Assembly (NCBI RefSeq): GCF_016865235.1 | Contig: NZ_CP064030.1 | Location: 3,844,001-3,908,000, forward strand | From: Dyella caseinilytica | GTDB taxonomy: Bacteria > Pseudomonadota > Gammaproteobacteria > Xanthomonadales > Rhodanobacteraceae | DNA: 64,000 nucleotides | Direction: 5' to 3' | Shown: piece by piece, positions 1 through 10,079 of the stretch | Layout of the letters: each line of letters opens with the position of its first letter | Numbering within the stretch: the first letter of the stretch is position 1 | Made by a program: the position numbers and the translations under genes | Notes under the pieces: model-generated | Database searches by the model: none | The model's input: the letters and a program-made list of their open reading frames with translations, nothing else | What the model was told of the DNA's origin: nothing

Positions 1-20
1 GATACAGATGGAATGCCGTC

Positions 21-1433
21 GTGCTGCTCTACGAACAACTGGCCAGCCAATTGCGCGAGCAGATTGCCCAAGGTGCGCTTCGTGCCGGAGAGCGATTGCC
101 ATCGATCCGGCAACTGGCGCGCAGTCACGGTGTAAGCACTGCAACCGCCGTGCAAGCGTGCCTGCAACTGGAACGCGAAGGCCTGGCTCAGGCACGGCCG
201 CGCTCCGGTTACTTTGTGCGCGCAGCCACACCGCAAACGCCCAGCTTACGGCCCCCACGGCGGCGCACGCCGGCTACGGTCAGCAATCCCATGCTGCAAG
301 ACGTGTTGGACATGCTTGCGCGCAGCGACTTGCTTCCTCTGCACAGTGCGACAGCGGCGCCAGAACTCCTTCCGCAATCAGCACTCACCGCTTCACTCTC
401 GCATTGCCTGCGGCACGCACCAGCGGCAGCATTGGATTACGCCCCGCCACAAGGCCACCCCGCATTGCACCGCATGATCGCGCAGCGCTACGCGCAACTG
501 GGCGTATCCGTGTCACCCGACGAAATCATCATCACCGCCGGCGCGATGGAAGCCATCAGCCTTGCCTTGCGGACAGTGACCACTCCCGGCGATGTGGTGC
601 TGGTGGAATCGCCGACGTATCACGGCATTCTGCAGGCGATTGCGGCACTGCAACTGAAGGTACTGGAAGTGCCCAATGTGCCGGGCGGTGGGATCGATGT
701 AGCGCGACTCGATCAGCGGCTGCAGCAGAACACAGTACGTGCCGCCGTGCTGGTACCCAACTTCAATAATCCACTTGGCAGCTTGACTGATGACGCTGCC
801 AAACAGGCCATCCTCGCGAGTTGCGCAAAGCACAAAACCATCGTTATCGAAGACGATATCTACGGCGAATTGTCCTGGTCCGGACAACGACCATCACCCA
901 TGCGGCGCTGGGACCGGCACGGCAACGTCATCACCTGCAGTTCGTTCTCGAAAATTCTTTCGCCAGGATTGCGCATCGGCTGGCTGGTCGGATCGGAGTG
1001 GACCGATGCGTTACTGCGAGCCAAGTATTTCTCTACCGTCGGCGGTGCGAGCCTTCCGCAACTGGCACTTGTCCATTATTTGCAACGCCACGACCTGGAA
1101 CGTCATCTGCGCCGTTTGCGCATGGCGCTGGCTGACAACGGGCAACGTCTGCATGAAGCCATCGAGCGTTATTGGCCCAAGGAAACCCGTGCATGCACAC
1201 CGCGCGGTGGTCTTTCGCTTTGGACGCAGTTGCCACCGGATACAGATGTTGGTGCGCTGTTCGAGACAGCGCTCGCCGAAGGCATTGGTACCTCACCAGG
1301 CATGTTGTTTTCCAGTCGTGGCGATTACGCCGACTGCCTGCGCCTGAGTTGCGGATTGCCGTGGAGCGATAAACTTGATCGCGCCTTGCAACGGCTTGGA
1401 CGACTGGCTCGCGACAAGCGCATTCATCGGTGA
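21..1433 (+). CDS. MocR/PdxR-type transcriptional regulator (GntR HTH fused to aminotransferase domain)
   Basis: The protein has a GntR-type winged helix at about residues 1-70 (QLASQLREQI, GERLPSIRQLA, VSTATAVQA) followed by a fold-type I aminotransferase-like domain. The PLP-binding lysine is K311 in SSFSKILSPGLRIG, and NFNNPLGS matches the conserved substrate/PLP loop. MocR proteins bind PLP as a ligand and regulate vitamin B6, GABA or transport genes; the target cannot be told here because the divergent neighbour lies outside the window. The GTG at 21 is the first usable start, but the frame stays open to the left edge, so the true start may lie upstream. Confidence 0.88.
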   Translation: MLLYEQLASQLREQIAQGALRAGERLPSIRQLARSHGVSTATAVQACLQLEREGLAQARPRSGYFVRAATPQTPSLRPPRRRTPATVSNPMLQDVLDMLARSDLLPLHSATAAPELLPQSALTASLSHCLRHAPAAALDYAPPQGHPALHRMIAQRYAQLGVSVSPDEIIITAGAMEAISLALRTVTTPGDVVLVESPTYHGILQAIAALQLKVLEVPNVPGGGIDVARLDQRLQQNTVRAAVLVPNFNNPLGSLTDDAAKQAILASCAKHKTIVIEDDIYGELSWSGQRPSPMRRWDRHGNVITCSSFSKILSPGLRIGWLVGSEWTDALLRAKYFSTVGGASLPQLALVHYLQRHDLERHLRRLRMALADNGQRLHEAIERYWPKETRACTPRGGLSLWTQLPPDTDVGALFETALAEGIGTSPGMLFSSRGDYADCLRLSCGLPWSDKLDRALQRLGRLARDKRIHR

Positions 1434-1589
1434 TGCCTTGCAACATGAAAAATGCGGCAGCGATCAAACTTTGATGTGCACGAATCGTGAAGAACAAAAA
1501 TAATTGTTCGAGGAAATTTGCACGTCATAAAAATGGCACAGAGGCTCCCTATCGTCGCTCGAACAAACCCATTCGAGCGCGAGGATCCC

Positions 1590-3686
1590 ATGGTCGAGAT
1601 GAATCGCCGTAAATTTCTTACGTTGTCGATCAAAGCTGCGGCTGTGGGTGCAACCGGGTATGCGCTAGGCGGAACCATCAAGCCGGCGCAAGCGGCAAGT
1701 GCTGAAACAACAAGTGGCCTGACGAACATCAAGCACGTCGTGATTCTCATGCAGGAGAATCGTAGCTTCGATCATTATTTTGGCACGCTGCAGGGTGTGC
1801 GCGGCTTCGCGGATAAAGCAGGCATCACGCTTTCGGGCGGGTACTCGGTATTCAATCAACCCAACGGGACATCGCGCCAATATCCGTGGGCGTTCAACAC
1901 CACTTCGCCGGAGCTTGGCGAGAGCGGCGAAGTCCTTACCCAATGCGACGGCAGCCTGGATCATTCATGGGCAACCCAACACAGCGCATGGGATGACGGA
2001 AAAATGGATGGCTGGGTCGCCGCCAAAGCCAGCGTGCGCACGCTTGGCTATCTCACACGCCAGGACATTCCGTACCATTACGCGCTCGCCGATGCCTACA
2101 CCATCTGCGACCACTATTTCTCCTCCATCCTCAGCTCGACCGGTCCCAATCGCACCTATCTATGGGGCGGCATGATCGATCCGACCGGCCAGAATGGCGG
2201 ACCCGCTTACGACGGCGGTTCCGAGTCCGGCCTCACCTGGGAGACCTATGCGGAAGAACTGCAGGCCGCCGGCGTGACGTGGAAGGTGTACCAGAACGCA
2301 TCGGACAACTTCGGCGACAATGGTCTGGCCTATTTCACGCAATTCGCGGATGCGTCGACATCCAGTCCGCTGTATCAGCAGGGCATGGCATCGGTCCCCG
2401 ATACGACCGGTTCTACACCCAGCGATATCGCTTTGGCCATCCAGAACGATGTCGTCAACGGCACGCTGCCGCAAGTGAGCTGGATCGTGGCCAGCCAGGA
2501 TTATTCCGAGCATCCTGATGCGCCGCCGGAAAACGGCGAGTACTTCATGAACCTGGTGATGCAGGCGTTGGCGGCAAACGCGGATGTGTTCAATTCCACG
2601 GTGCTTATTCTTAATTACGATGAAAACGACGGCTTCTTCGATCACGTTCCGCCGCCGATTCCGCCCAGCGGCACCGCCAACGAATTCATCACCGTAGACG
2701 GATCCTCTCAGCCGATTGGCATGGGCTTTCGCGTACCGATGATCATCTGCTCGCCCTGGACGCGCGGCGGCGTGGTGGATTCGCAAATCTACGATCACAC
2801 CTCGGTGATCCAGTTCCTGGAAAGCTGGACCACGGCCCTGGGTACACCAGCGTTGTCTTCTTACATCAGTGCGTGGCGGCGACAAGTGGCGGGTGACCTG
2901 ACGGGTGCGTTCAACTTTGCCAATCCCGTCTATGGACTGCCGACGAATCTGCCGGCGGCCACCGCGACCATCAACCGCGAAACCACCTGCGATCTGATGC
3001 CCAATCCCACGGACGGCAATGCCTCCAACAGCCTTCCGGCGCAGGAAACCGGTACGCGCACGGCGTGTGCCCTGCCCTATCAGCCCGATGCGAATATCTC
3101 TTCGATCCAATACGGTTCGGATGGCCAGATCTTGATCTGGATCGAGATGCTCAACGTTGGCAGCATCGCTGCGAGCGCGGTGCCGATGGCGATCTACGCC
3201 AACGCCTATCGCAGTGGCGGCCCGTGGCAATACACGGTTGGCGCATACAGCAATGGAAGCAATGGCTCGGTCAGCGACTTCTTCAACGTCGGCAGCGGCT
3301 ACGGCAGTGGCAGCTACGACCTGACGGTGACCGGCCCGAATCGCTTCCTGCGCCGTTTTACCGGTAATCTGAACAACTCAGGCAAGAGCTGCAGCATCAC
3401 CTCGTCGTACGCTAACGATCCGGTCTCCAGCCAGTTGGCCATCTATTTCGCTTTGGCCAACGGTGGCAGCGAAGCGGTCACCTTCACCATCACTGCCAAC
3501 AACTACACCAGCGAAGGACCGTGGACCTATACGGTTGCAGCAGGCGCCACGACCAATACCTACTTCTCCGCCGTCGCCAACACCAACGGTTGGTACGACT
3601 TCACCATCACCCTCAGTGGGGACTCGAGCTGGATCCGTCGTTATACGGGACATCTGGAGAATGGTGCTGCATCGGTTACCGGTTGA
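1590..3686 (+). CDS. plcN: Phosphocholine-specific phospholipase C, Tat-exported
   Basis: The N-terminus carries a twin-arginine signal (NRRKFLTLSIKAAAVG), so the protein is exported folded by Tat. The phosphoesterase family core follows, with ENRSFDHYFG at about residues 56-65, GPNRTYLWGG, and DENDGFFDHV near residue 344, which supply metal ligands in this acid phosphatase/PLC superfamily. Two C-terminal repeats of the PLC-specific beta domain (about residues 500-590 and 605-695) mark the bacterial non-haemolytic PLC group, which splits phosphatidylcholine into diacylglycerol and phosphocholine. The ATG at 1590 was chosen because GAGG lies 5 nt upstream; ATG 1599 is an alternative that keeps the RR motif. 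The gene stands alone and converges on the PHP hydrolase gene. Confidence 0.9.
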   Translation: MVEMNRRKFLTLSIKAAAVGATGYALGGTIKPAQAASAETTSGLTNIKHVVILMQENRSFDHYFGTLQGVRGFADKAGITLSGGYSVFNQPNGTSRQYPWAFNTTSPELGESGEVLTQCDGSLDHSWATQHSAWDDGKMDGWVAAKASVRTLGYLTRQDIPYHYALADAYTICDHYFSSILSSTGPNRTYLWGGMIDPTGQNGGPAYDGGSESGLTWETYAEELQAAGVTWKVYQNASDNFGDNGLAYFTQFADASTSSPLYQQGMASVPDTTGSTPSDIALAIQNDVVNGTLPQVSWIVASQDYSEHPDAPPENGEYFMNLVMQALAANADVFNSTVLILNYDENDGFFDHVPPPIPPSGTANEFITVDGSSQPIGMGFRVPMIICSPWTRGGVVDSQIYDHTSVIQFLESWTTALGTPALSSYISAWRRQVAGDLTGAFNFANPVYGLPTNLPAATATINRETTCDLMPNPTDGNASNSLPAQETGTRTACALPYQPDANISSIQYGSDGQILIWIEMLNVGSIAASAVPMAIYANAYRSGGPWQYTVGAYSNGSNGSVSDFFNVGSGYGSGSYDLTVTGPNRFLRRFTGNLNNSGKSCSITSSYANDPVSSQLAIYFALANGGSEAVTFTITANNYTSEGPWTYTVAAGATTNTYFSAVANTNGWYDFTITLSGDSSWIRRYTGHLENGAASVTG

Positions 3687-3716
3687 TCCGCAGCGAGTAT
3701 TAACGCAGAAGAAAAA

Positions 3717-3744
3717 GCCACGTCGGATCATTGTCCGACGTGGC
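3717..3744 (-). terminator. Rho-independent terminator of the PHP hydrolase gene
   Basis: A perfect 11-bp stem (3717-3727 with 3734-3744) encloses a 6-nt loop. On the minus strand it is followed by TTTTTCTTCT, placing it just after the minus-strand gene that ends at 3763. The plus strand lacks a T run after the stem, so it would work poorly for the phospholipase gene. Confidence 0.8.
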
Positions 3745-3762
3745 CAACTCAATGGTAATGCC

Positions 3763-5274
3763 TCAGTTGATGTAAACCGGATTGCCGACCAACAGCAGTT
3801 CACCTGCTGCCCCGCGCACATTGGCGCGTATCCAGTGCCGCTTACCGTCACTTGGCCAGCTAAAGGACTGAGTTAGTGAGCCATGCACCGCAAGATTTGC
3901 GTCCGGTTGCCACGGCTTGCCATCCACGATCATTTCCACGCGACTGCCTTCCGGCGCCGACGCCTTGACAGTCAAACGCGTGTACTGACCGGATGGAACG
4001 GTCATCGCATCGCCCATTTCAGCCGTTTCGTGCCCTGCACTCGCAGTGAGATCGAGAAACCGGTCGCGCGTGCCCTGTACATCGATGAACACATGCCCCG
4101 CGCGTATGCCGGCAAGAATGGCCGGCATGGAAAGCTCGCTGGCGTGCACCACCGTGGTGGGTGTGCCGACCAGATTGCCCACGACTTGCTTGGCATCATG
4201 ATTGTCACTGCCACCCACACCTGTCAGCCGATAGCCTTGATCGAGCAGATGCTGCCAGAACGGAATGCCAGACGTGGGAAGCATTGCGTCGACGCCATTC
4301 ACCGCCTCGATGGCTTGCACCAGATGCATATCCACCGGTTTGGCCGATGCCCAGCCGCACCCCATGCAGCCTTCGTCGTCTGCCAGAAGAGGATGATTGA
4401 TGGAAATCAGACCGTGCAGCGCTGCGGCCTCGCGCAGCAAGGTATTCCAATCCGGCACGGATGCACTGCCGACACGGAAATCCACCGGTTCATCAGAACC
4501 AAACAGATTGGCATGCCCGGTGAATGTCGTGAACTCACGTGCAGGCATCAGCAATAGCTGGTCGTAATAGGGCTGCAGTTCCCGGATATCATTGGCCTGC
4601 GATACCGCGTTGTGATCGCTCAATGCAATGAAGTCGAGCCCCCGTTGGAGTGCGGCATCGATGGTGAGGTACAAGGGACAAGGTACGCGCTGCTTGCCAC
4701 TTTGGCTGGCACAGGTGCCGTCGCTATGCGCGCCATGCATATGCAGATCGCCACGATACCAACCGGCCTCCTTGCGCAAAGGCGGATTCAGCACTTCGGG
4801 CAACCATGCGGGATCACCTGGATGGCCGAACCAGATCTTCGCCGTGTAATCGGCCGTCACGTTCGGCCGAATGTTGGGAATACCAAGCAGCAACGTCCAG
4901 CGGCCAGGACGAATCGCACCGGGCAAGAAGGATGGCGTAGCATCCGTCGCACTGATTGTAAAAATCTGTTTGCTTCCGCCACTCCAACCGCGGAATCCAT
5001 CCTGTCCGTGGAATCCATCCGGCCCAAGCAGCCCCAGATCAATGGTGGTGCGCTGATCACGGCCGGTATAGGCAAACTGGATCGTGATACGGTTGACGTT
5101 GGCCGGCACGTCGAAGACGACGGGGCGGTAGGTGTGATTGTCCTGGGAATGAATCTGGCCTTTTAAAGTGAGATTCGGCGCAGTGTCATCCGCATGGACG
5201 ACACTCGTACTCCACAGAAACAAAATCATAAGCACCAGAAACGGAATAGAGCCGAGTCGAACGCGGGTTTTCAT
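3763..5274 (-). CDS. CehA/McbA-like PHP-domain metallohydrolase, periplasmic
   Basis: After a signal peptide (about residues 1-28) comes a beta-rich N-terminal region and then a PHP domain with DLHMHGAHSDG (176-186), ALSDHN (about 217) and GSDNHD (about 356). These are the metal-ligand motifs of the CehA/McbA group, whose characterised members hydrolyse esters such as carbaryl. It is the last gene of the minus-strand cluster ECF sigma, FecR, TonB receptor, hydrolase, 115 nt after the receptor, and has its own terminator. The context suggests processing of whatever the receptor imports; the substrate is unknown. Confidence 0.8.
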   Translation of the reverse strand: MKTRVRLGSIPFLVLMILFLWSTSVVHADDTAPNLTLKGQIHSQDNHTYRPVVFDVPANVNRITIQFAYTGRDQRTTIDLGLLGPDGFHGQDGFRGWSGGSKQIFTISATDATPSFLPGAIRPGRWTLLLGIPNIRPNVTADYTAKIWFGHPGDPAWLPEVLNPPLRKEAGWYRGDLHMHGAHSDGTCASQSGKQRVPCPLYLTIDAALQRGLDFIALSDHNAVSQANDIRELQPYYDQLLLMPAREFTTFTGHANLFGSDEPVDFRVGSASVPDWNTLLREAAALHGLISINHPLLADDEGCMGCGWASAKPVDMHLVQAIEAVNGVDAMLPTSGIPFWQHLLDQGYRLTGVGGSDNHDAKQVVGNLVGTPTTVVHASELSMPAILAGIRAGHVFIDVQGTRDRFLDLTASAGHETAEMGDAMTVPSGQYTRLTVKASAPEGSRVEMIVDGKPWQPDANLAVHGSLTQSFSWPSDGKRHWIRANVRGAAGELLLVGNPVYIN

Positions 5275-5389
5275 GGGATCGATTCACTTCAGGATTTGAG
5301 GCCGAGTCACAGCGCTCTCCACCTTGCCATCACGCACTTGCTGGATGACGGCAGGGTGAATGCCTGCGTGATAAATGGGCACGCCGCCA

Positions 5390-8194
5390 TCAGAACCGAT
5401 ACATCACCGATGCTCTAAACGAGCGACCCAACAAGGGCCGCGCGATAAACACCGTATCTCCCGCATCGCTGCTCTTCAACTCACCCGATCGTGGGTTGCC
5501 TTCGGTCAGGCCCAATGAGTTGGTGATGTTGTCGGCATACAGAAAGAACGACAGGTCCGGCGTGGCCTGGTAGCGTGCACTGAACCCCAGTGTGGTGTAT
5601 TGCGGCAAAATCACCGAATTGGCGGTATCGGAGAAACGTCTGCCTTCGTACTCAAAAGCTGCCTGCAGACGAAGCTTGTTATTGAGCAAATTGACACCCG
5701 GGACGATGCGTGCACTCTTCCTCGGCACGCGGATAAGCTGGTCGTCGTCATAATCGTTCAGCACCGGCTCGCCCGCCGTGATGGTCGTATAGCGCAGACC
5801 CTTGTAGCGAGGATCCTGCAGCGTGGCGCTGTACTGAATATCGAACCACTTGGAGGGATAAACCGTGCCCTCAAGTTCCAGGCCGTAGGTTTCGGTATTC
5901 GCATACCCCGTCTCCGCAGTCGATGCGCCGGACGTGGGATTGAACACGTAGTTGCTGAAGCTAACGTCGTTGTATCGGGTGTAGAAGAACGTTTCGTATG
6001 TTTCGATGTATTCGTTGGCAAACTTGTAGCCCACTTCCGGCAATATCATCGTCTGCGTGATCGGCGTAGCCGTCGGCGTGGTGATGTACGAACTCAGGTT
6101 CGGCAGACGAAAGGTGGACGTATAGCGCGCGAAGACGCCCTGATGGTCGCTGAACTGGTAATTCGCACCCAGCGTCCACCCCAGCTTGTTGAAGCTATGG
6201 TCGTAGTCGGCATACTGACCACTTCCAGTGAGAATGTCGGAGCTCCATGGTGTACCGAGGTTGACGGTGGTCGGAAGCTCGGTCCATCCGGTGGTGTTTA
6301 CACGCTCCCAGCGTGCACCGCCGTCAATGCGCAGCGCATCGGTCACCTGCCACTCATCTGAGAAGTAGAACGCATCGGTGTTGGAAGTGCCGGATGAGTG
6401 CGCCCACTCATAGCCATTGTTGTAGATACCGTTATCCGTGAGCATGCCGATCGGCGCACCCTCCGCGTTCACCGCCACCAAATTCAGCAGTTTGGCGTTA
6501 TCGGAGGTATCCAGCAGGACAGTGGAAGAGAAGCGATCGAAGCTTTGGTCGAAATAGGCGTGGTAATAGCCAAACGTTACATCGTGTGTCTGGTCGCCGA
6601 ATTCGAACTTGCGCATCAGACGGGTATCGCTGGTGATCTCGTGCATCGGCATGGTGATGCCACGCAGGCCGCCGAGAATCACCAGTCCGTTGCCATTCTG
6701 GTTGGCGTTATTGAACACCGCACCGGTATTCACGTATTGCAACTGCATGCCCGCGGCATTGGGGTAGTACTTCAAAAGCTGCGATTGTGCTGATGCCAGA
6801 AACGCCGACGCCGTTTCGATGGCGTTCGGATAAACGCCGTTGCGAATCGTATCGGTGTCGCTGTAACGCAGATCTTCCGACAGCTTCCAGTCGTCCCACA
6901 GGTTGTAGTCGAACTTCACCGTGAACTGTGTGCGCTTTACGTCAGTACCAAGGCTGTCGTTGAAGTCATAATTGCTCCCATTGCCCTGCTGAAGCTGCAT
7001 GTGCTCCGTTTCCGGGCCGGCCACCGTGCCGTAATTACCGTTGAAACCAGGCACAGCCACAAGATCACCGCTCGAATTTCGGTACATCGGAATGCCAAGA
7101 TCGAAGCCAACCTTGTCGTCCATGTGCTTCACATCGAAGCTGATATCACCGTTCTCGAACTGCTTGGACAGCGTCGCGCGCAACTGCCCGCCGTCATCAT
7201 TGGTGAAGCCCGGCTTGCGAATACCGTCATCGGTGCGCCAGAAACCACCGGTGCTAAACTTCCAACCATCGCCGATCGGTGTGCCATACCAGAAGTCCAG
7301 GCGATTTAATCCATAGTTGCCGACCGTGTATTTGATGAGGCCGTCGGGCATGTCATCGACCTGGCGCGGAATGAAGTTGATCGCGCCAGCCGGAGCATTC
7401 GAATAGAAGATGGATGACGGACCGCCGCGCACCACTTCGATGTGGTCGATCGTTTCATCCAGCCGGAAGGCCTGGTCGGCATTGAGATAGCCAAGCGCTG
7501 GATCGTGTTGCACGGGGATGCCGTCTTCAAGCAGGTTCACCGAGCCATAACCATCGACGGGAATACCACGCGCGCGGATGTTTCCACTCGCTTCGCCGCC
7601 CGATGACTCCACCCAGAAGCCCGGTACGGATTTCACTGCTTCGGTAACACTGGTTGGCGCCTGCATGCGCAGGCGATCTTCATCGATCGTGGTGACCGAG
7701 TAACTGGTCTGGGCGCGAGTGCGCACGTCCACACCGGATCGCGCCGTTACCACAACGCTGGCAAGGTCTTTGGCCGTCTTGCCGCCAGCAGGTGAAACCG
7801 AACTGCCATTGGTCACATCAGAGGTTGCACTACCGGCCGTCGCCGCCGCAGCGGAGGCCGAAGTACCCGCATTGGCTGCTACGTTTCCCGGGATGATCGT
7901 TACGGTATCCGGCGCTATGAAGCGATAGGTGAGACCCGTGCCCGCCAGCAGTTGGCGCAACTGCTGTTCCGCCGACAGCCCTGCCTGAGCACCCGGGCTG
8001 CGGACACTATCGGCAATCTCGGAACCGTAGACGATCTGCACACCTGCTTCGTGCGAGAAATTTTCCAGTGCCTTGGCAAGCGGCATCGGCGCGATGGCGA
8101 CGGTGTGCGTGGCGGACGTGGCCTGAGCGAGTACGGACAACGGCGTACCCACGCCCAGCACGAGAGCGATATGAAGTGCCAAACGATTTCGCAT
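5390..8194 (-). CDS. TonB-dependent transducer-type outer-membrane receptor (FecA-like, STN domain)
   Basis: The 934-residue protein has a signal peptide ending near LAQA, an STN domain at about residues 30-105 (MPLAKALENFSHEAG, LSAEQQLRQLLAGTG), an Ala/Ser-rich linker, a TonB-box-like stretch (ASVVVTARSG), a plug domain and a long 22-strand-type barrel ending in MYRF. The STN domain is typical of receptors that signal through FecR to an ECF sigma factor, and both genes lie immediately upstream. The wording of the plug (ARGIPVDGYGSVNLLEDGIPV) is siderophore-receptor-like, so an iron chelate is the most likely ligand, but this is inference. Confidence 0.9.
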   Translation of the reverse strand: MRNRLALHIALVLGVGTPLSVLAQATSATHTVAIAPMPLAKALENFSHEAGVQIVYGSEIADSVRSPGAQAGLSAEQQLRQLLAGTGLTYRFIAPDTVTIIPGNVAANAGTSASAAAATAGSATSDVTNGSSVSPAGGKTAKDLASVVVTARSGVDVRTRAQTSYSVTTIDEDRLRMQAPTSVTEAVKSVPGFWVESSGGEASGNIRARGIPVDGYGSVNLLEDGIPVQHDPALGYLNADQAFRLDETIDHIEVVRGGPSSIFYSNAPAGAINFIPRQVDDMPDGLIKYTVGNYGLNRLDFWYGTPIGDGWKFSTGGFWRTDDGIRKPGFTNDDGGQLRATLSKQFENGDISFDVKHMDDKVGFDLGIPMYRNSSGDLVAVPGFNGNYGTVAGPETEHMQLQQGNGSNYDFNDSLGTDVKRTQFTVKFDYNLWDDWKLSEDLRYSDTDTIRNGVYPNAIETASAFLASAQSQLLKYYPNAAGMQLQYVNTGAVFNNANQNGNGLVILGGLRGITMPMHEITSDTRLMRKFEFGDQTHDVTFGYYHAYFDQSFDRFSSTVLLDTSDNAKLLNLVAVNAEGAPIGMLTDNGIYNNGYEWAHSSGTSNTDAFYFSDEWQVTDALRIDGGARWERVNTTGWTELPTTVNLGTPWSSDILTGSGQYADYDHSFNKLGWTLGANYQFSDHQGVFARYTSTFRLPNLSSYITTPTATPITQTMILPEVGYKFANEYIETYETFFYTRYNDVSFSNYVFNPTSGASTAETGYANTETYGLELEGTVYPSKWFDIQYSATLQDPRYKGLRYTTITAGEPVLNDYDDDQLIRVPRKSARIVPGVNLLNNKLRLQAAFEYEGRRFSDTANSVILPQYTTLGFSARYQATPDLSFFLYADNITNSLGLTEGNPRSGELKSSDAGDTVFIARPLLGRSFRASVMYRF

Positions 8195-8308
8195 GAAAGG
8201 AAAAACCCTTGAAAGATGACCCCAAAAAGCAGACGCGAATCGCCGGCCCTTATCTTTGAAGAGTCCCTTTATGCGGAACCGGGCACCACTAATTTCATGA
8301 AATTTTTA

Positions 8309-9445
8309 TTACAGGCTTCCGGTTCTCGTATCCGTCTTCTGCGAAGCAGAAACGATGCGAATGCGATTTCCTGCGTCAATGATGCGAACATCCGGCAATG
8401 TGGACAGGTATGCCAGGAACCCTTGCTGATTGTTCGCACGAAAAACGCCACTGATGCGCTTCTCGGCAATGCGGTCATTCTCGATCACCAGCGGCTTGCT
8501 GGTGTAAGCATTGAAACGGCGCGCCACGTCACCGATGGCTTCGTGTTGAAAGCTGATCTCCGAAGGCAGCCACGCCGTGACTTGTTCGGGTTGCACCGTA
8601 CGGGCAAGGCTCACGCCCGACGCATCAAGCTCAACCTGTTGCCCTGCTGTCAGATCAGCCACGGGATCACCGAGCGGTGGCAGGCCCTCGCTCTTTGATG
8701 CGCCATGCTGTGCGTTCAGCACACGCACGCGGCCGCTGATCACGGTCAGCGTATCGCCATCGGTACTTCGCTTGACGTCGAAGATGGTGCCGATGTCTTG
8801 TAACACGTGTCCACCAACGTCGACGACCATGGGACGGGTGTGATCCTTGCCCATATCGAACAACACGTGCCCGCTAAGCACCGCGATACGCCGGTAATGC
8901 GCGTCGAAGCGCACATCGATGCGGCTGTTGTGGTCGAGCTGAATGAGCGTGCCGTCCGAAAGCGTCAGCGAACGCACCCCATTGGCGTCGCCGGTATAAC
9001 TCTGTGCGTAAACCCGCTGGGACGGCACCTGGGCCAGATGCCAGTGTGCAACGCCTAACCACGCCAGGACAAAGGTAGCCGCCATGCCAACAAGGCCGGC
9101 AAGCAGACGTCCGCTGCGAACGCGAATCGCCGCCTGCGGTGGCAGTTCCTTCGGCACACCCCTTCCCATCCGTGGAAACATCACGATCGGGTTACTGTGC
9201 CGTGTTTGCTCTACCAACTCGGCGGTCGTCAGCTTCTCGAGTGCAGCCGCCGCCTTCATGTCGCCGTTCATCTGCACGATCGCAAAGTATTCGGCCACGT
9301 GCTTGGGGGACGCACGAAGCCAGTTCATGAACTCGACACGCTGGCGCTCGCTCAGCGGTTCTTGCTGCTCGATATACCAAGCTGCCGCCTGATCCGTAAT
9401 GCGATGGGCCTGCCGTACAGCATCCAGATGCGTCAATTCACTCAT
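8309..9445 (-). CDS. FecR-family anti-sigma/signal-transfer protein
   Basis: The 378-residue inner-membrane protein begins with the cytoplasmic FecR N-terminal domain (AAAWYIEQQEPLSERQRVEFMNWL), has one membrane helix near residue 100 (GLVGMAATFVLAWLG), a FecR domain (SLTLSDGTLIQLDHNSRIDV) and a C-terminal STN-like DUF4974 region (RRFNAYTSKPLVI). The family relays occupancy of the outer-membrane receptor to its sigma factor. The ATG at 9445 overlaps the sigma-factor stop codon (ATGAGTGA), indicating translational coupling; the longer frame to 9556 only runs back into the sigma gene. Confidence 0.92.
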   Translation of the reverse strand: MSELTHLDAVRQAHRITDQAAAWYIEQQEPLSERQRVEFMNWLRASPKHVAEYFAIVQMNGDMKAAAALEKLTTAELVEQTRHSNPIVMFPRMGRGVPKELPPQAAIRVRSGRLLAGLVGMAATFVLAWLGVAHWHLAQVPSQRVYAQSYTGDANGVRSLTLSDGTLIQLDHNSRIDVRFDAHYRRIAVLSGHVLFDMGKDHTRPMVVDVGGHVLQDIGTIFDVKRSTDGDTLTVISGRVRVLNAQHGASKSEGLPPLGDPVADLTAGQQVELDASGVSLARTVQPEQVTAWLPSEISFQHEAIGDVARRFNAYTSKPLVIENDRIAEKRISGVFRANNQQGFLAYLSTLPDVRIIDAGNRIRIVSASQKTDTRTGSL

Positions 9446-9953
9446 AATCGGCCATCCTCTTCCGACACGCGGCCAGTCCTTTAATGATGTACTTTTTGAC
9501 CATGCTGGTCGAAATCGACATCTGTTCGGCAATTTCCCGATACGACAGCTCATCACGGTAATGCATGATCAGTACGGCTTTGCACTTCGGTGGCAGGCGA
9601 TCAATAAGGTCGCCGACATGCCGTCGGCGCGACTCACTGTCCATCTCCGCCTCGATATTGGTAGGCGCCACCAGGTGCTCGACCACTTGCTCGAGCTCAT
9701 CACTGCCTAGCGGTTGCTGCTGACGCAGCACAGCGTGCTCCTTCACGAGATTGGCCGCCACCGTAAACAGATAGGCTTCAGGACTGAGGATATTGGCAGC
9801 ATCGACGGGATCGATGCGCAACATACGCAGATAAACCTCCTGCACGAGGTCCTGCGCATCGCATCGATGTGCACCTCGCCGCACAAAATAGCTGCTCAGC
9901 GTCGCGCGCTTCTCTGCGAACAACGCCGACCATCTTGCATGCTTTTCACGCAT
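9438..9953 (-). CDS. ECF RNA polymerase sigma factor, FecI-like
   Basis: The 171-residue protein has sigma region 2 (DAQDLVQEVYLRMLRI) and sigma region 4 (LPPKCKAVLIMHYRDELSYREIAEQMSISTSMVKKYI, split by an HTH) and lacks regions 1 and 3, as in group 4 (ECF) factors. It heads a coupled set with FecR and an STN receptor, the arrangement of iron-starvation FecI systems. It probably drives the receptor operon when the receptor is loaded. Confidence 0.93.
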   Translation of the reverse strand: MREKHARWSALFAEKRATLSSYFVRRGAHRCDAQDLVQEVYLRMLRIDPVDAANILSPEAYLFTVAANLVKEHAVLRQQQPLGSDELEQVVEHLVAPTNIEAEMDSESRRRHVGDLIDRLPPKCKAVLIMHYRDELSYREIAEQMSISTSMVKKYIIKGLAACRKRMADYE

Positions 9954-10079
9954 CCAGGCTCCTTCGACCGTGATGGCCAGAACGGGCTACGGCAACTCGG
10001 AAGGTTGCAAAGACTATGGCTGTTCTGTGACGTTTTCGTGTAATGCTCTGCGGATGGCGCCAGACTTCGCCATCGACTC

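Noticed and set aside
2160..3230. A 356-codon minus-strand frame within the phospholipase C gene
   Set aside because: It is antisense to a conserved enzyme, His/Arg-rich as typical of shadow frames, and has no signal or motif.
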